This document shows, piece by piece, positions 18,117 through 26,767 of a stretch of 64,000 nucleotides of DNA. Source of the stretch: Serpentinimonas barnesii (lineage in GTDB: Bacteria; Pseudomonadota; Gammaproteobacteria; Burkholderiales; Burkholderiaceae_C). The notes below the pieces were generated by a model that worked only from the letters and a program-made list of their open reading frames with translations, did no database searches and was not told where the DNA came from. How positions within the stretch are numbered: position 1 is the stretch's first letter; every line of letters starts with the position of its first letter. Made by a program: the position numbers and the translations under genes. The DNA lies in the NCBI RefSeq assembly GCF_000696225.1, contig NZ_BAWN01000009.1:1-64000 (forward strand). Reading direction: 5' to 3'.

Positions 18117-19343
18117 ATGCTTGCACTACCCGTTTACCTGCGAGGCAAGACCTACTACCTACACACAAGGATAGGTGGCCAGCAGTTCAAAAGGTCGTTG
18201 AGGACTGCTTCCAGAGAGGTGGCTATCATCAAGGCAAGCAAGATTTTGGAGGCTGTGATGATCAGAAAGTTTGAGATTGACATAGGCAAAGGCATCTTCA
18301 AGGCAAATGATGAAAATGACTTCCAGCGCATGCTGACAACTCTGCAATTTGTAGAGAGGCTGGGGGTCAGGAAACCATCAAGCTCTGCCGAGGAACCCTT
18401 GAAAGGGGCTTGCTCGGAGAGGTCGGGCCTTCGGCTTGGGGATGTTCTAGACAAGCTCTTTTTACTGAAAAAGAACCTGAGCACCGCAACGGTGCAATCT
18501 TACAAGAGCACGATTACAGACTTTTCTGGATTTTTGAAAAACCCATTTATCACTGATATTGGCAAAGGTGACGTTTCACGCTATCAAGAAAAACTAGCCA
18601 AAGAGGGCAATTCAATCAGAACCATTGACAACAAGATTGCAACAATCAGAACAGTTTTCTATTTTTCAATAAAACAAGGCTACTACTTCAACGAGAACCC
18701 GGCTCAAAACAGGACCCTTCAAAGCAAGAAAGACAAGATAAAAAATGGATATTCGATATTTACAGAGGAAGAAATAAAGCAGTTCTTCGGGTCTGAAACT
18801 TTCAAGACCGAGAAGGAAAAAGACGCTGATTACTACTGGGCTGTATTGATTGCTTTGCTGACAGGGTGCAGAATTTCAGAAGTGACAGGCATTCAAGCCA
18901 AAGAGATTCAAAAGAAAGATGGGTTTTGGGTTTTCAAGGTGATGCAAAGTAAAACTTTAGCAGGAGTTAGAGAGGTTCCAGTAAGTGCCGATATATTAGA
19001 TGGGCTTGGTTTAGAAGAATTTCTAAAGGGTAAAACTTCAGCCTTTAAATATATGCAAAGGGATGGCAAGGGGACAGGCAATGCTGTGGGTAAGAAGTTT
19101 TCCAGGCACTTGGAGGAATTAAAAATCAGCAGAGAAAAGCTGGTTTTCCATTCGTTGAGAAAATTTACTAACGATTTTTTTATGAGAAATGGGGTTTCCC
19201 TGGAGGCTCGAAGTCAATACATTGGGCACGAGGTGGACAATGTAAACATCAACTTCTACACAGGCAAGCAAAGCATAGAAGCTCTATTCAAGCAAGTAGA
19301 AAGCCAGCAATTAAAGCTCGCTAAATTGGCAGCGTTTATTTAG
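18117..19343 (+). CDS. int: Tyrosine recombinase/integrase
   Basis: 408 aa. The catalytic set is complete: Arg252 (LTGCRISEV), a beta-hairpin Lys279 (MQSKT), His345-x-x-Arg348 (FHSLRKF), His371 (YIGHE) and nucleophile Tyr381 (NFYTGK). The N-terminal 100 residues are an arm-binding-like region (VYLRGKTYYLHTRIGG), and residues 105-200 form a SAM-like core-binding domain. The first ATG has no good ribosome site and lies 75 bp past attL, so the true start is uncertain. Base and codon use (AT-rich, many AAA and AGA) differ sharply from the neighbours. It should catalyse insertion at and excision from the tRNA-Ser 3' end. Confidence 0.93.
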   Translation: MLALPVYLRGKTYYLHTRIGGQQFKRSLRTASREVAIIKASKILEAVMIRKFEIDIGKGIFKANDENDFQRMLTTLQFVERLGVRKPSSSAEEPLKGACSERSGLRLGDVLDKLFLLKKNLSTATVQSYKSTITDFSGFLKNPFITDIGKGDVSRYQEKLAKEGNSIRTIDNKIATIRTVFYFSIKQGYYFNENPAQNRTLQSKKDKIKNGYSIFTEEEIKQFFGSETFKTEKEKDADYYWAVLIALLTGCRISEVTGIQAKEIQKKDGFWVFKVMQSKTLAGVREVPVSADILDGLGLEEFLKGKTSAFKYMQRDGKGTGNAVGKKFSRHLEELKISREKLVFHSLRKFTNDFFMRNGVSLEARSQYIGHEVDNVNINFYTGKQSIEALFKQVESQQLKLAKLAAFI

Positions 19344-19368
19344 GCAGCCACAGGCTATAAAACAAAAG

Positions 19369-19390
19369 GCACCTATTAGGGTGCTTTTTT
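19369..19390 (+). terminator. Rho-independent terminator after int
   Basis: Stem GCACC/GGTGC (19369-19373 with 19380-19384) followed directly by six T. It lies 26 bp after the int stop and separates int from the mobilization region. Confidence 0.75.
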
Positions 19391-19400
19391 GTTTTTGGTT

Positions 19401-19420
19401 CCAAGGGGTTTACCCCTTGG
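19401..19420. repeat. Perfect 8-bp inverted repeat in the int-mob intergenic region
   Basis: CCAAGGGG-TTTA-CCCCTTGG, perfectly paired with a 4-base loop and not followed by a T-run on the plus strand. It is not an obvious terminator in either direction. It could be a recombinase accessory site or part of the transfer origin. Confidence 0.6.
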
Positions 19421-19425
19421 CTCAC

Positions 19426-19488
19426 ACAAACCTAGATTAGCGTAGCGGTCTAGGTTTGTATAGTGAGTGATACAAAGCTATTTGTATC
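19426..19488 (+). other. oriT: Candidate oriT of the MobV type
   Basis: Two inverted repeats flank a nick-like core. An 11-bp repeat ACAAACCTAGA/TCTAGGTTTGT (19426-19436, 19449-19459) has a 12-base loop, and an 8-bp repeat GATACAAA-GCTA-TTTGTATC covers 19469-19488. Between and overlapping them, 19459-19473 reads TATAGTGAGTGATAC. This resembles the pMV158 nick region (TATAGTGTG/TTATAC as I recall it), differing at two positions. It sits about 70-130 bp upstream of a MobV gene in the same orientation, as in pMV158-family plasmids. The assignment is by resemblance and position. Confidence 0.65.
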
Positions 19489-19490
19489 AG

Positions 19491-19547
19491 TTGACTACGA
19501 GATAAATTCCGATACTATTTAATGTGAGAGCAGTAAATAGAAGGAGG
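19491..19547 (+). promoter_or_regulatory. Promoter and ribosome site of the mob gene
   Basis: TTGACT at 19491-19496 and TACTAT at 19513-19518 are spaced 16 bp, a good sigma-70 match. A full AAGGAGG ribosome site (19541-19547) lies 8 bases before the ATG. The promoter abuts the candidate oriT, so relaxase binding there could repress mob, as happens with pMV158 MobM. Confidence 0.6.
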
Positions 19548-19555
19548 CATCTCAT

Positions 19556-20638
19556 ATGTCAAATAATATATTAAGAACAGCAAAAGTCAAGACAAGAGCG
19601 CAAATCACAGCAAGTGCAGAGCACAACTTCAGGTTAAGATATCAGCACAACATCGACAAGACCAGATCGCATCTGAATATGGTTCTTGTAAATGATCTGG
19701 GAGCCGACTTGACCAAGGCACAGGACTTGCAGGAAAAGCTGACCGAATACTATAAAAAGCTCGGCGTGAAGGAGAGAAAGGACAGTGTGCTGATGATGGA
19801 GTTTGTAGTATCAGCCTCTCCTGATTTTTTCAAAGGGAAAAAATTAGGGGAGGTCAAAGAGTGGGCTGACAAACAAACCAATTTTTTCAGGAAAAAATTT
19901 GGAGATCAGCTACAAATGGGAGTGCTTCATCTTGACGAAAAGACGCCTCACATTCACTTCATGATTTCAACAGAGTTAAAAAGCATCAAGCAGTATAAAA
20001 ACAGGTATGGGGTCAAAGAGGTTGAAAACTGGTCTTTGAATGCAAGAAGATATGACAGGCAGTTTTTAGTTGACTTACACACAGAACACGCTAAACACAA
20101 TATAGAATTAGGACTCAAGAGAGGGGTTAGGGGCAGTATGAGGGAGCATAAATCATTAAAAGAATTCTACAGTGTGGTTAATAGAGCATTAAACACTGAC
20201 TACTCAAAAAAGATTGAGGACACCATCACAGGGCTTGAAACCAATTTTTTAAGCAGCAAGGTGTCTATTGAAGAGATCAGGGAGAAGTTTGCTCCTGTCA
20301 TTAATGGGTTGCTGAAACAGAACAAGGCGCTGAAAGAAAAATATCTGTTTGATTTTCAGCAATGGGCTGAAAAACTCGGCAAGGAGCAAGAGAGGCTATC
20401 AGAGAAGGAGAGGAAGCTAAAAGAGATTGAGGACAATCTAAAAGCGAGGAGAGATGTTTACAAAGATGCAATCAATAGGGCTACGAATGATAGCCAGCTT
20501 ATTGAGGAACTGATGGTTGAGAATACCGACTTAAAAGCAGAAGTCAGAAAGTTGACACCTGAAAAGGAAGAGATTTTTTCAATAAAATCATCGTCACGGG
20601 CAAGGAAAAAATTCACCCCCTTTATGAAGAGGCAATGA
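19556..20638 (+). CDS. mobV: MobV-family relaxase (Pre/Mob plasmid mobilization protein)
   Basis: 360 aa. Motif I HxxR is present as His23-Asn-Phe-Arg26, matching the catalytic HNER of pMV158 MobM. Motif II is DKTRSHLN (34-41), and motif III is HLDEKTPHIHF (125-135), the metal-binding HxDExxPHxH. From about residue 260 the protein is a charged coiled coil (KEQERLSEKERKLKEIEDNLKARRD). It should nick oriT and lead single-stranded transfer through another element's conjugation pore. The gene is AT-rich with a textbook Shine-Dalgarno site and looks intact, though shorter at the C terminus than some MobV proteins. Confidence 0.92.
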   Translation: MSNNILRTAKVKTRAQITASAEHNFRLRYQHNIDKTRSHLNMVLVNDLGADLTKAQDLQEKLTEYYKKLGVKERKDSVLMMEFVVSASPDFFKGKKLGEVKEWADKQTNFFRKKFGDQLQMGVLHLDEKTPHIHFMISTELKSIKQYKNRYGVKEVENWSLNARRYDRQFLVDLHTEHAKHNIELGLKRGVRGSMREHKSLKEFYSVVNRALNTDYSKKIEDTITGLETNFLSSKVSIEEIREKFAPVINGLLKQNKALKEKYLFDFQQWAEKLGKEQERLSEKERKLKEIEDNLKARRDVYKDAINRATNDSQLIEELMVENTDLKAEVRKLTPEKEEIFSIKSSSRARKKFTPFMKRQ

Positions 20639-20733
20639 GGGGTTGTTTGTGGTATCATCCTTGGTAAGAGATTTTTCATCAACTCGCTACTCAACCCTTT
20701 GATCCTTCAAGGTTTTTTTGTTTTTTGAGAGGG

Positions 20734-20752
20734 TCCCGCTCTCTCCGCCAAA
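20734..20752 (+). repeat. attR: right 19-bp direct repeat
   Basis: Identical to attL (18023-18041) and marks the right end of the element. The chromosome resumes after it with a weaker terminator-like stretch at about 20757-20793 (CTTTG-CAGG-CAAAG, then AAGGGTTTTTT), probably the original terminator of tRNA-Ser now displaced by 2.7 kb. Confidence 0.9.
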
Positions 20753-20827
20753 CCTTAAAAACCTTTGCAGGCAAAGCGCTTACAAGGGTTTTTTCTTTGG
20801 TGACTGCAAGAAAGCCGATCAAACGCT

Positions 20828-22165
20828 ATGCCTGTTACCCGCATCCTGCACCGCCAGTTGCAGCACCTGCCGCCGCGCGCGGTGAGCGGGCTTGGGGCTT
20901 GGATCACCGACGAGCAAGGGCGGCGCTACCTCGACGCCTCGGGCGGTGCAGCCGTTTCCTGCCTGGGGCACGGGCACCCCGAGGTGCTGCATGCCATGCA
21001 CCAGCAAATCGACCGCCTAGCCTACGCCCACACCAGTTTTTTTACCACCGAAGTGGCCGAGCAACTGGCCGACCACTTGGTGGCCCACGCCCCCGAGGGC
21101 ATGAGCCACGCCTATTTCGTCAGTGGCGGCTCTGAGGCGGTGGAAGCGGCCCTGAAGCTGGCGCGGCAGTATTTTGTGGAAATCGGGCAGCCGCAGCGGC
21201 GCCACTTCATCGCCCGGCGCCAGAGCTACCACGGCAACACCTTGGGGGCTTTGGCGGTGGGCGGCAACGCGTGGCGCCGGGCCCAGTTTCGCCCGCTGCT
21301 GATCGAAGTCGAGCACGTAGCGCCCTGCTACCCCTATCGCGGTTGCGCCCCGGATGAGTCGCCCGAGCAGTACGGGCAACGCTTGCTGCGCGAGCTCGAA
21401 GCCGCCATCGAGCGCCTGGGTGGTGAAAACGTAATCGCCTTTGTGGCTGAAACGGTCGGGGGGGCCACGGCGGGGGTGCTGACTCCGGTGCCAGGCTACT
21501 TCAAGGGTGTGCGCGAGTTGTGCGACCGGCACGGCATTTTGCTCATTCTCGACGAAGTGATGTGCGGCATGGGCCGCACCGGCACCCTGCACGCCTGCGA
21601 GCAAGAAGGCATCAGCCCCGATCTGCTCACCCTAGCCAAAGGTCTGGGGGGCGGCTACCAGCCCATCGGCGCGGTGCTGGCGCAGCGGCATATCGTGGCG
21701 GCCTTGTCGGCAGGCAGCGGGCTGTTTCAGCACGGCCACACCTATCTGGGGCACGCGGTGGCCTGCGCGGCCGCGCTGGCAGTGCAGCAGGTCATTGAGC
21801 GCGAACACTTGCTGCACGCCGTGCGCCTGCGTGGCCAGCAGTTGCAGCAGGAATTGCAAGCCACTTTTGCTCTGCACCCGCACGTGGGCGATATCCGAGG
21901 CCGCGGGCTGTTCTGGGGCTTGGAACTGGTGCGCGAGCGCCGCACCAAGCAGTGGTTTGATCCGACGCTGCGCCTGCATGCGCGCATCAAGCAAGCCGCC
22001 ATGGCGCAGGGCCTGATGGTCTATCCCATGGGGGGCACGGTCGATGGCCAGGTGGGCGACCACATCCTGCTGGCCCCGCCCTACATCGTTAACGAAGCCG
22101 AGGTCACGCAGATCGTGCAGCGGCTGCGCGCCGCGCTGGATACCGCCTTGCTTGAAATTTGCTAG
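20828..22165 (+). CDS. Class-III (omega/aspartate family) PLP aminotransferase
   Basis: 445 aa. Family marks are LDASGGAAVSCLGHGHPEV, YFVSGGSEAVEAALKLARQYF, ARRQSYHGNTLGALA, LILDEVMCGMGRTG (cofactor Asp) and the PLP Lys in LTLAKGLGGGYQPIGAV, with FQHGHTYLGHAVACAAALA after it. This group transfers an amino group from an omega-amine or beta-alanine-like donor to pyruvate or 2-oxoglutarate. The substrate is not clear from sequence. It lies just right of attR and is followed by a TAXI-TRAP operon, which could import a substrate for it, though about 155 bp separate them. Confidence 0.88.
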   Translation: MPVTRILHRQLQHLPPRAVSGLGAWITDEQGRRYLDASGGAAVSCLGHGHPEVLHAMHQQIDRLAYAHTSFFTTEVAEQLADHLVAHAPEGMSHAYFVSGGSEAVEAALKLARQYFVEIGQPQRRHFIARRQSYHGNTLGALAVGGNAWRRAQFRPLLIEVEHVAPCYPYRGCAPDESPEQYGQRLLRELEAAIERLGGENVIAFVAETVGGATAGVLTPVPGYFKGVRELCDRHGILLILDEVMCGMGRTGTLHACEQEGISPDLLTLAKGLGGGYQPIGAVLAQRHIVAALSAGSGLFQHGHTYLGHAVACAAALAVQQVIEREHLLHAVRLRGQQLQQELQATFALHPHVGDIRGRGLFWGLELVRERRTKQWFDPTLRLHARIKQAAMAQGLMVYPMGGTVDGQVGDHILLAPPYIVNEAEVTQIVQRLRAALDTALLEIC

Positions 22166-22321
22166 GCTGTTTTGCAATTTTTTCTGCTTGCCCTTGGAAA
22201 ACCATGAGCTCGAGGGTGTGCGAGCTGTGTTACAAACTGTCACCCGCCCGTCACGAATGGGCGCGTTGCGCCGCCCATCGATTGCTGCGCACGTTCAACC
22301 CCTCTGGAAGCACCTAGTCCC

Positions 22322-23317
22322 ATGAGAACCACCCTCAAGCAAATCCTCTCCGGCTTGTCCGTTGCCGCGCTCACCGCCGTGGCTTTGGCGGCTGCCCCCG
22401 TGGCCAGCGCTCAAACGCCGCAGCGCTTTATGACCATCGGCACCGGCGGCCTCACCGGCGTCTATTACCCAGTGGGTGGGGCGATTTGCCGCCTGATCAA
22501 CCAAGACCGGGCCCGCCATGGCATCCGCTGTACGGTCGAGTCCACCGGCGGCTCGGTGGCCAACATCAACACCATCCGCGCTGGCGACCTCGACTTCGGC
22601 ATCGCCCAGTCCGACTGGAACCACCACGCCTTCCACGGCACCAGCACCTTCCAGCAAGCCGGCCCCTTCCGAGAACTGCGTTCGGTGTTCTCGATCCACC
22701 CTGAGCCCTTCACCGTGCTGGCTCGCGCCGACGCCAATGTGCGCAACTTCAGCGACCTGCGTGGCCGCCGGGTCAACGTTGGCAACCCAGGCTCCGGGCA
22801 CCGTGCGTCCATGGACAAACTGCTTACCGCCATGGGTTGGACCTCGGCTGACTTCCGCCTCGCCTCCGAACTGCGACCAGACGAGCACGGCGCGGCGCTG
22901 TGCGACAACCGCATCGACGCCTTCTTCTTTGGCGTCGGGCACCCGAGCGCCAACATTCTCGACCCGGTCACCACCTGCGGGGCGCGACTGGTCAACATCA
23001 CCGGCCCGGCCGTGGACCGCCTGATCGCCGAGAACCCCTTCTACGCCCGCGCCACCATCCCGGCCGGCATGTACCGCGGCAACGACCAACCGATCCAAAC
23101 CTACGGTGTGGTCGCCACCTTGGTGACATCGGCCAGCGCCTCGGAAGAATCGGTTTACCTGCTGGTGCGCTCGGTGTTCGAAAACTTCGACGCCTTCCGC
23201 CGCCTGCACCCGGCGCTGGGCAACCTGAGCCACGAAACCATGATCCGCGACGGCTTGGCCGCGCCGCTGCACCCCGGTGCCGCTCGCTACTTCCGCGAGC
23301 GCGGCTGGATGCGCTGA
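22322..23317 (+). CDS. TAXI-family TRAP transporter solute-binding protein
   Basis: 331 aa with a clear Sec signal ([20 protein letters not shown]). The TAXI domain shows [54 protein letters not shown], and [22 protein letters not shown]. It captures an organic anion, in known cases glutamate, 2-oxoglutarate or related acids, and passes it to the permease. The ligand here is unknown. It is the first gene of the TRAP operon; a strong hairpin separates it from the permease gene. Confidence 0.92.
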   Translation: MRTTLKQILSGLSVAALTAVALAAAPVASAQTPQRFMTIGTGGLTGVYYPVGGAICRLINQDRARHGIRCTVESTGGSVANINTIRAGDLDFGIAQSDWNHHAFHGTSTFQQAGPFRELRSVFSIHPEPFTVLARADANVRNFSDLRGRRVNVGNPGSGHRASMDKLLTAMGWTSADFRLASELRPDEHGAALCDNRIDAFFFGVGHPSANILDPVTTCGARLVNITGPAVDRLIAENPFYARATIPAGMYRGNDQPIQTYGVVATLVTSASASEESVYLLVRSVFENFDAFRRLHPALGNLSHETMIRDGLAAPLHPGAARYFRERGWMR

Positions 23318-23354
23318 TCTTTCTTTCGCATTAGACTGGGCATACCCCATCTGG

Positions 23355-23386
23355 CGCCCAATGTCGGCTCAAGCTGACATTGGGCG
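23355..23386 (+). promoter_or_regulatory. Strong intercistronic stem-loop in the TRAP operon
   Basis: An 11-bp perfect stem CGCCCAATGTC/GACATTGGGCG, extended inward by four more pairs (one G-T). Only a short T stretch follows, so it is a leaky terminator or a 3'-end stabiliser. Such structures let the binding protein be made in excess over the permease. Confidence 0.65.
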
Positions 23387-23437
23387 TTTGCTGTTGCCCT
23401 TGTGAAATAGCTCTATTTTTGAATCAGGTGCCTATTG

Positions 23438-26041
23438 ATGAGCGCTACCCATCTGCCCGACCCAGCTCCAGCGGTCGATGTCAATAAAATGGTCGAAGAG
23501 GCCGATACTGGTGGCCGAAAACCCGGCCCCGCAGTCGCCAAATTGCTGCTGATCGTGGCCGTGAGTTGGTCTTTGTTTCAGCTCTGGATCGCCTCTCCCC
23601 TGCCCTTTGCCTTGGGCATTTTTATTTTTGATCACACCGAAAGCCGCTCCATCCACTTGGCTTTTGCGGTGTTTCTGGCTTTCATGCTGTTTCCGGCCCG
23701 CAAACGCTCGCCGCGCGACCGGGTGCCTGTGCTGGACTGGGTGCTGGCCTCGGTAGGGGCCTTTTGTGCCGCCTACTTGTATTTGTTTTACCAAGAATTG
23801 GCGGCGCGGCCAGGCTTGCCCACCCCGATGGATGTGTATGTTGCGGCTGTGGGCTGCGTGCTGCTGCTCGAAGCCACCCGGCGCGTGCTGGGCCTGCCGA
23901 TGGTGATTGTGGCGCTGGTGTTTTTGTTCTACACCTTTGCCGGCCCCTTCATGCCCGACCTGATGGCGCACCAAGGGGCCTCCATTAACCGTGCGGTATC
24001 GCATTTCTGGCTCACCACCGAAGGGGTATTTGGCATTGCCCTGGGGGTGTCGAGCGGGTTCATTTTTCTGTTCGTGCTGTTTGGTTCGCTGCTGGCCAAG
24101 GCGGGTGCGGGCAATTACTTTATCAAAAGCGCTTTTGCCCTGCTGGGGCATATGCGCGGCGGGCCGGCCAAAGCGGCGGTGGTGGCGTCTGCCGCCACCG
24201 GGGTGATTTCCGGCTCATCGATTGCCAACGTGGTTACCACCGGCACCTTCACCATTCCGCTGATGAAGCGCGTGGGCTACCGCCCCGACCAAGCCGGTGC
24301 GGTCGAGGTGTCGGCTTCGGTCAACGGGCAGATCATGCCGCCGGTGATGGGCGCTGCAGCGTTTTTGATGGTGGAATACGTGGGCATTCCCTACGTCGAG
24401 GTGATGAAGCACGCCTTGTTGCCGGCCATCATTTCCTACATCGCGCTGTTCTACATCGTTCACCTAGAGGCCGTTAAAGCCAATATGCAGGGTTTGCCGC
24501 GCCGGCACGCCTCCACCTTTGCGCAGCGCATGCTCTCGGTGTTGACCACTGTAACCGGCTTCATCGTGCTGGCCGGCCTCACCTATTACAGCGTCGGCTT
24601 CATACGCGGCGCACTGGGTGAGGCGGCGGTGCCGGTGATTTTGCTCATGCTGCTGGCGGCCTATCTGGGCCTGCTGTGGTTTAGCTCCAAAATGCCCGAA
24701 TTGGAATTGGACGACCCCAATTCCCCCTTGTTTGAATTGCCCGAAACCGGCCCGACCGTTAAATCGGGGCTGCATTACCTGCTGGCGGTGGTGGTGCTGG
24801 TGTGGTGTTTGATGGTCGAGCAACTTTCGCCCGCGCTGTCGGCGTTTTGGGCCACGGCGTTCCTGATCTTCCTGATCCTGACGCAAAAACCCCTGCTCGG
24901 CCTGATGCGCGGCGACCGGCGTGTGGCAGCCAATTTCATGCACGCGGTGCGCGACCTCATCGACGGTTTGGCCCTGGGGGCGCAGAGCATGGTGGGCATA
25001 GGCCTGGCCACTGCAGCGGCCGGTATCGTGGTGGGCACGGTCTCGCTCACCGGTGTCGGACAGGTCATGACCGAACTGGTGGAAATCCTCTCGGGCGGCA
25101 ATTTGATGCTGATGCTGCTGCTGGTGGCCTTGATTTGCCTGGTGCTGGGCATGGGTTTACCGACCACCGCCAATTACATCGTGGTCGCCACGCTCATGGC
25201 GCCGGTGATTGTGGAACTGGGGGCGCAACAGGGGCTGATCGTGCCGCTCATTGCGGTGCACTTGTTTGTGTTTTATTTTGGGCTGATGGCCGACGTGACG
25301 CCACCCGTGGGTTTGGCCTCGATAGCCGCCTCGGCCATTGCGCGCAGCGACCCCATCAAAACCGGGGTAACCGCATTTGCTTACAGCATGCGCACCGCAA
25401 TTTTGCCCTTCCTGTTCATCTTCAACACCCAATTGTTGCTAATCGGCCTGACTGGACCCTTCGATCTGGTGCTGACGGTGGTAACGGCCACGGTGGCGAT
25501 GCTGGTCTTTGCCGCCGCTACCCAGGGGTACTTTTTTGCCCGCAACCGCTGGTATGAAGCCGTGGCTTTGCTGCTGATTTGCTTCACCCTGTTTCGCCCC
25601 AACTTCTGGATGGACATGGTGGAGCCGCCCTATGCCTCCTTGAGCGGCCCGGAGATGGTGCAGGCGCTTGAAACCGCCCCAGACGATGCCAGCAAGCGGC
25701 TCTTGGTAGAAGGCATGAACCTCGAGGGCGACGACATCCGCAAGGGGGTTTTGTTGCCGCTTGGGCCTGCGGGCGACGCCACGCAGCGCCTGCGCCACGC
25801 CGGCATCACCGCCATGTTCGATGGCCAAGCTTATATGGTCATGGCGGTGCAAATGCGCAGCGTGGCCGAGCGCCAAGGCATCGAGCAGGGCTTTCGCATC
25901 ACCGGGCTCGATGTGCCTACGCAACGGCCCGCACCGGAGTGGTTTTTCATCCCGGCCTTGGCTTTGCTGGGCTTGATCGTTGCCCTGCAGCGCCGACGTG
26001 CGGCAGCCTTGCCGGCCCATGGGCCCGTGTCTGCGAATTGA
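23438..26041 (+). CDS. TRAP transporter fused permease (4TM/12TM)
   Basis: 867 aa, the single-chain form of the small and large TRAP membrane subunits. Roughly 18 membrane segments are visible. The large-subunit signature regions include GSSIANVVTTGTFTIPLMKRVGY with VEVSASVNGQIMPPVMGAAAF, and GMGLPTTANYIVVATLMAP with FYFGLMADVTPPVGLASIAAS. The C-terminal 140 residues (PPYASLSGPEMVQALE..., FRITGLDVPTQRPAPEW) match the DUF3394 extension of TAXI-linked permeases. I chose ATG 23438 over an in-frame TTG 3 bases earlier. Uptake is driven by an ion gradient. The stop abuts the next ATG with no gap. Confidence 0.93.
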   Translation: MSATHLPDPAPAVDVNKMVEEADTGGRKPGPAVAKLLLIVAVSWSLFQLWIASPLPFALGIFIFDHTESRSIHLAFAVFLAFMLFPARKRSPRDRVPVLDWVLASVGAFCAAYLYLFYQELAARPGLPTPMDVYVAAVGCVLLLEATRRVLGLPMVIVALVFLFYTFAGPFMPDLMAHQGASINRAVSHFWLTTEGVFGIALGVSSGFIFLFVLFGSLLAKAGAGNYFIKSAFALLGHMRGGPAKAAVVASAATGVISGSSIANVVTTGTFTIPLMKRVGYRPDQAGAVEVSASVNGQIMPPVMGAAAFLMVEYVGIPYVEVMKHALLPAIISYIALFYIVHLEAVKANMQGLPRRHASTFAQRMLSVLTTVTGFIVLAGLTYYSVGFIRGALGEAAVPVILLMLLAAYLGLLWFSSKMPELELDDPNSPLFELPETGPTVKSGLHYLLAVVVLVWCLMVEQLSPALSAFWATAFLIFLILTQKPLLGLMRGDRRVAANFMHAVRDLIDGLALGAQSMVGIGLATAAAGIVVGTVSLTGVGQVMTELVEILSGGNLMLMLLLVALICLVLGMGLPTTANYIVVATLMAPVIVELGAQQGLIVPLIAVHLFVFYFGLMADVTPPVGLASIAASAIARSDPIKTGVTAFAYSMRTAILPFLFIFNTQLLLIGLTGPFDLVLTVVTATVAMLVFAAATQGYFFARNRWYEAVALLLICFTLFRPNFWMDMVEPPYASLSGPEMVQALETAPDDASKRLLVEGMNLEGDDIRKGVLLPLGPAGDATQRLRHAGITAMFDGQAYMVMAVQMRSVAERQGIEQGFRITGLDVPTQRPAPEWFFIPALALLGLIVALQRRRAAALPAHGPVSAN

Positions 26042-26701
26042 ATGGCCGCGCGCATCGCTTTGATCCATGCGCTGGCGCTCTCGGTGGAGCCGATCAACGC
26101 CGAGTTTGAGCGCGCCTGGCCCGAGGCGCTGCGCATGAATTTGCTCGACGACAGCCTTGCGGCCGACCTGCACGCCAGCGCTACAGGCCTAGAGCAAACC
26201 ATGCAGCAGCGTTTTGAGCGGCTGGCCGATTACGCCGTGTTTTCGGGTGCGCAAGCCATTTTGTTTACCTGTTCGGCCTTTGGGCCCTGCATCGAGGCCG
26301 TGGCGGCGCGCCACCCCACGCTGCCGGTGCTCAAGCCCAACCAAGCCATGATCGAGGAAGCCTCCCGCATCGGCGGCCGGGTTGGCTTGATCGCCTCGTT
26401 CGAGCCCACGTTGGCCTCCATGCCGGCTGAGTTTGGGCCATCCGTGCAGGTGCTTAGCGCCTGCGTGCCTGCGGCCATGCAATCCCTGCAACGCGGCGAC
26501 CCCGACACCCACGATGCCTTGGTGGCCGACGCCGCGCTGCAATTGCAGGCCCAAGGCTGCAACGTGATCGCCTTGGCGCAGTTCAGCATGGCGCGCGCAG
26601 CCAATCGGGTGGCGCAACGGGTTCGGGTTCCAGTGCTCAGCACGCCGGGCAGTGCGGTGCGTGCCTTGCGCCAGCGTTTGGCCGGTGTGGCGGTGGCATA
26701 A
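26042..26701 (+). CDS. Asp/Glu racemase-superfamily protein
   Basis: 219 aa. The first catalytic Cys is present in ILFTCSAFGPCIEAVAAR. At the place of the second, GCNVIALAQFSMARAANR has Gln-Phe-Ser where a racemase usually has Cys-Thr. True two-base racemases need both cysteines, so this may be a decarboxylase- or isomerase-like member. It starts on the base after the permease stop, so it is made with the TRAP system and probably acts on the imported compound. The exact reaction is unknown. Confidence 0.75.
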   Translation: MAARIALIHALALSVEPINAEFERAWPEALRMNLLDDSLAADLHASATGLEQTMQQRFERLADYAVFSGAQAILFTCSAFGPCIEAVAARHPTLPVLKPNQAMIEEASRIGGRVGLIASFEPTLASMPAEFGPSVQVLSACVPAAMQSLQRGDPDTHDALVADAALQLQAQGCNVIALAQFSMARAANRVAQRVRVPVLSTPGSAVRALRQRLAGVAVA

Positions 26702-26767
26702 AAAATCGCACAGTAAGGCATTTTTGCATTACCATACACGTCTTCAATCAGCGCATGTGAGGACACC

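Larger units (their letters stand above)
18023..20752 (+). mobile_element. Minimal integrative mobilizable element in tRNA-Ser: integrase + MobV relaxase
   Basis: A 2.7-kb AT-rich block in high-GC surroundings, flanked by identical 19-bp copies of the tRNA-Ser 3' end. The inserted length is 2711 bp. It holds only two full-length genes, a tyrosine recombinase and a MobV-type relaxase, in the same orientation, separated by about 210 bp packed with inverted repeats and a candidate oriT. I see no replication gene, cargo, excisionase or coupling protein. The layout is that of an integrative mobilizable element that borrows the transfer apparatus of a co-resident conjugative plasmid. Both genes are intact, so the element may be active. 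Confidence 0.88.

Noticed and set aside
17960-18274. A 104-codon open frame starting inside tRNA-Ser
   Set aside because: It runs through the tRNA and its terminator and out of frame into int; the translation looks like nothing known. It may be noise, or at most a reason to doubt the exact int start.
20639-20733. A small third gene between mobV and attR
   Set aside because: The 95 bp hold no open frame of useful length and no ribosome site; a short CCTT-C-AAGG hairpin with a T-run near 20704-20720 is more likely a terminator for mobV.
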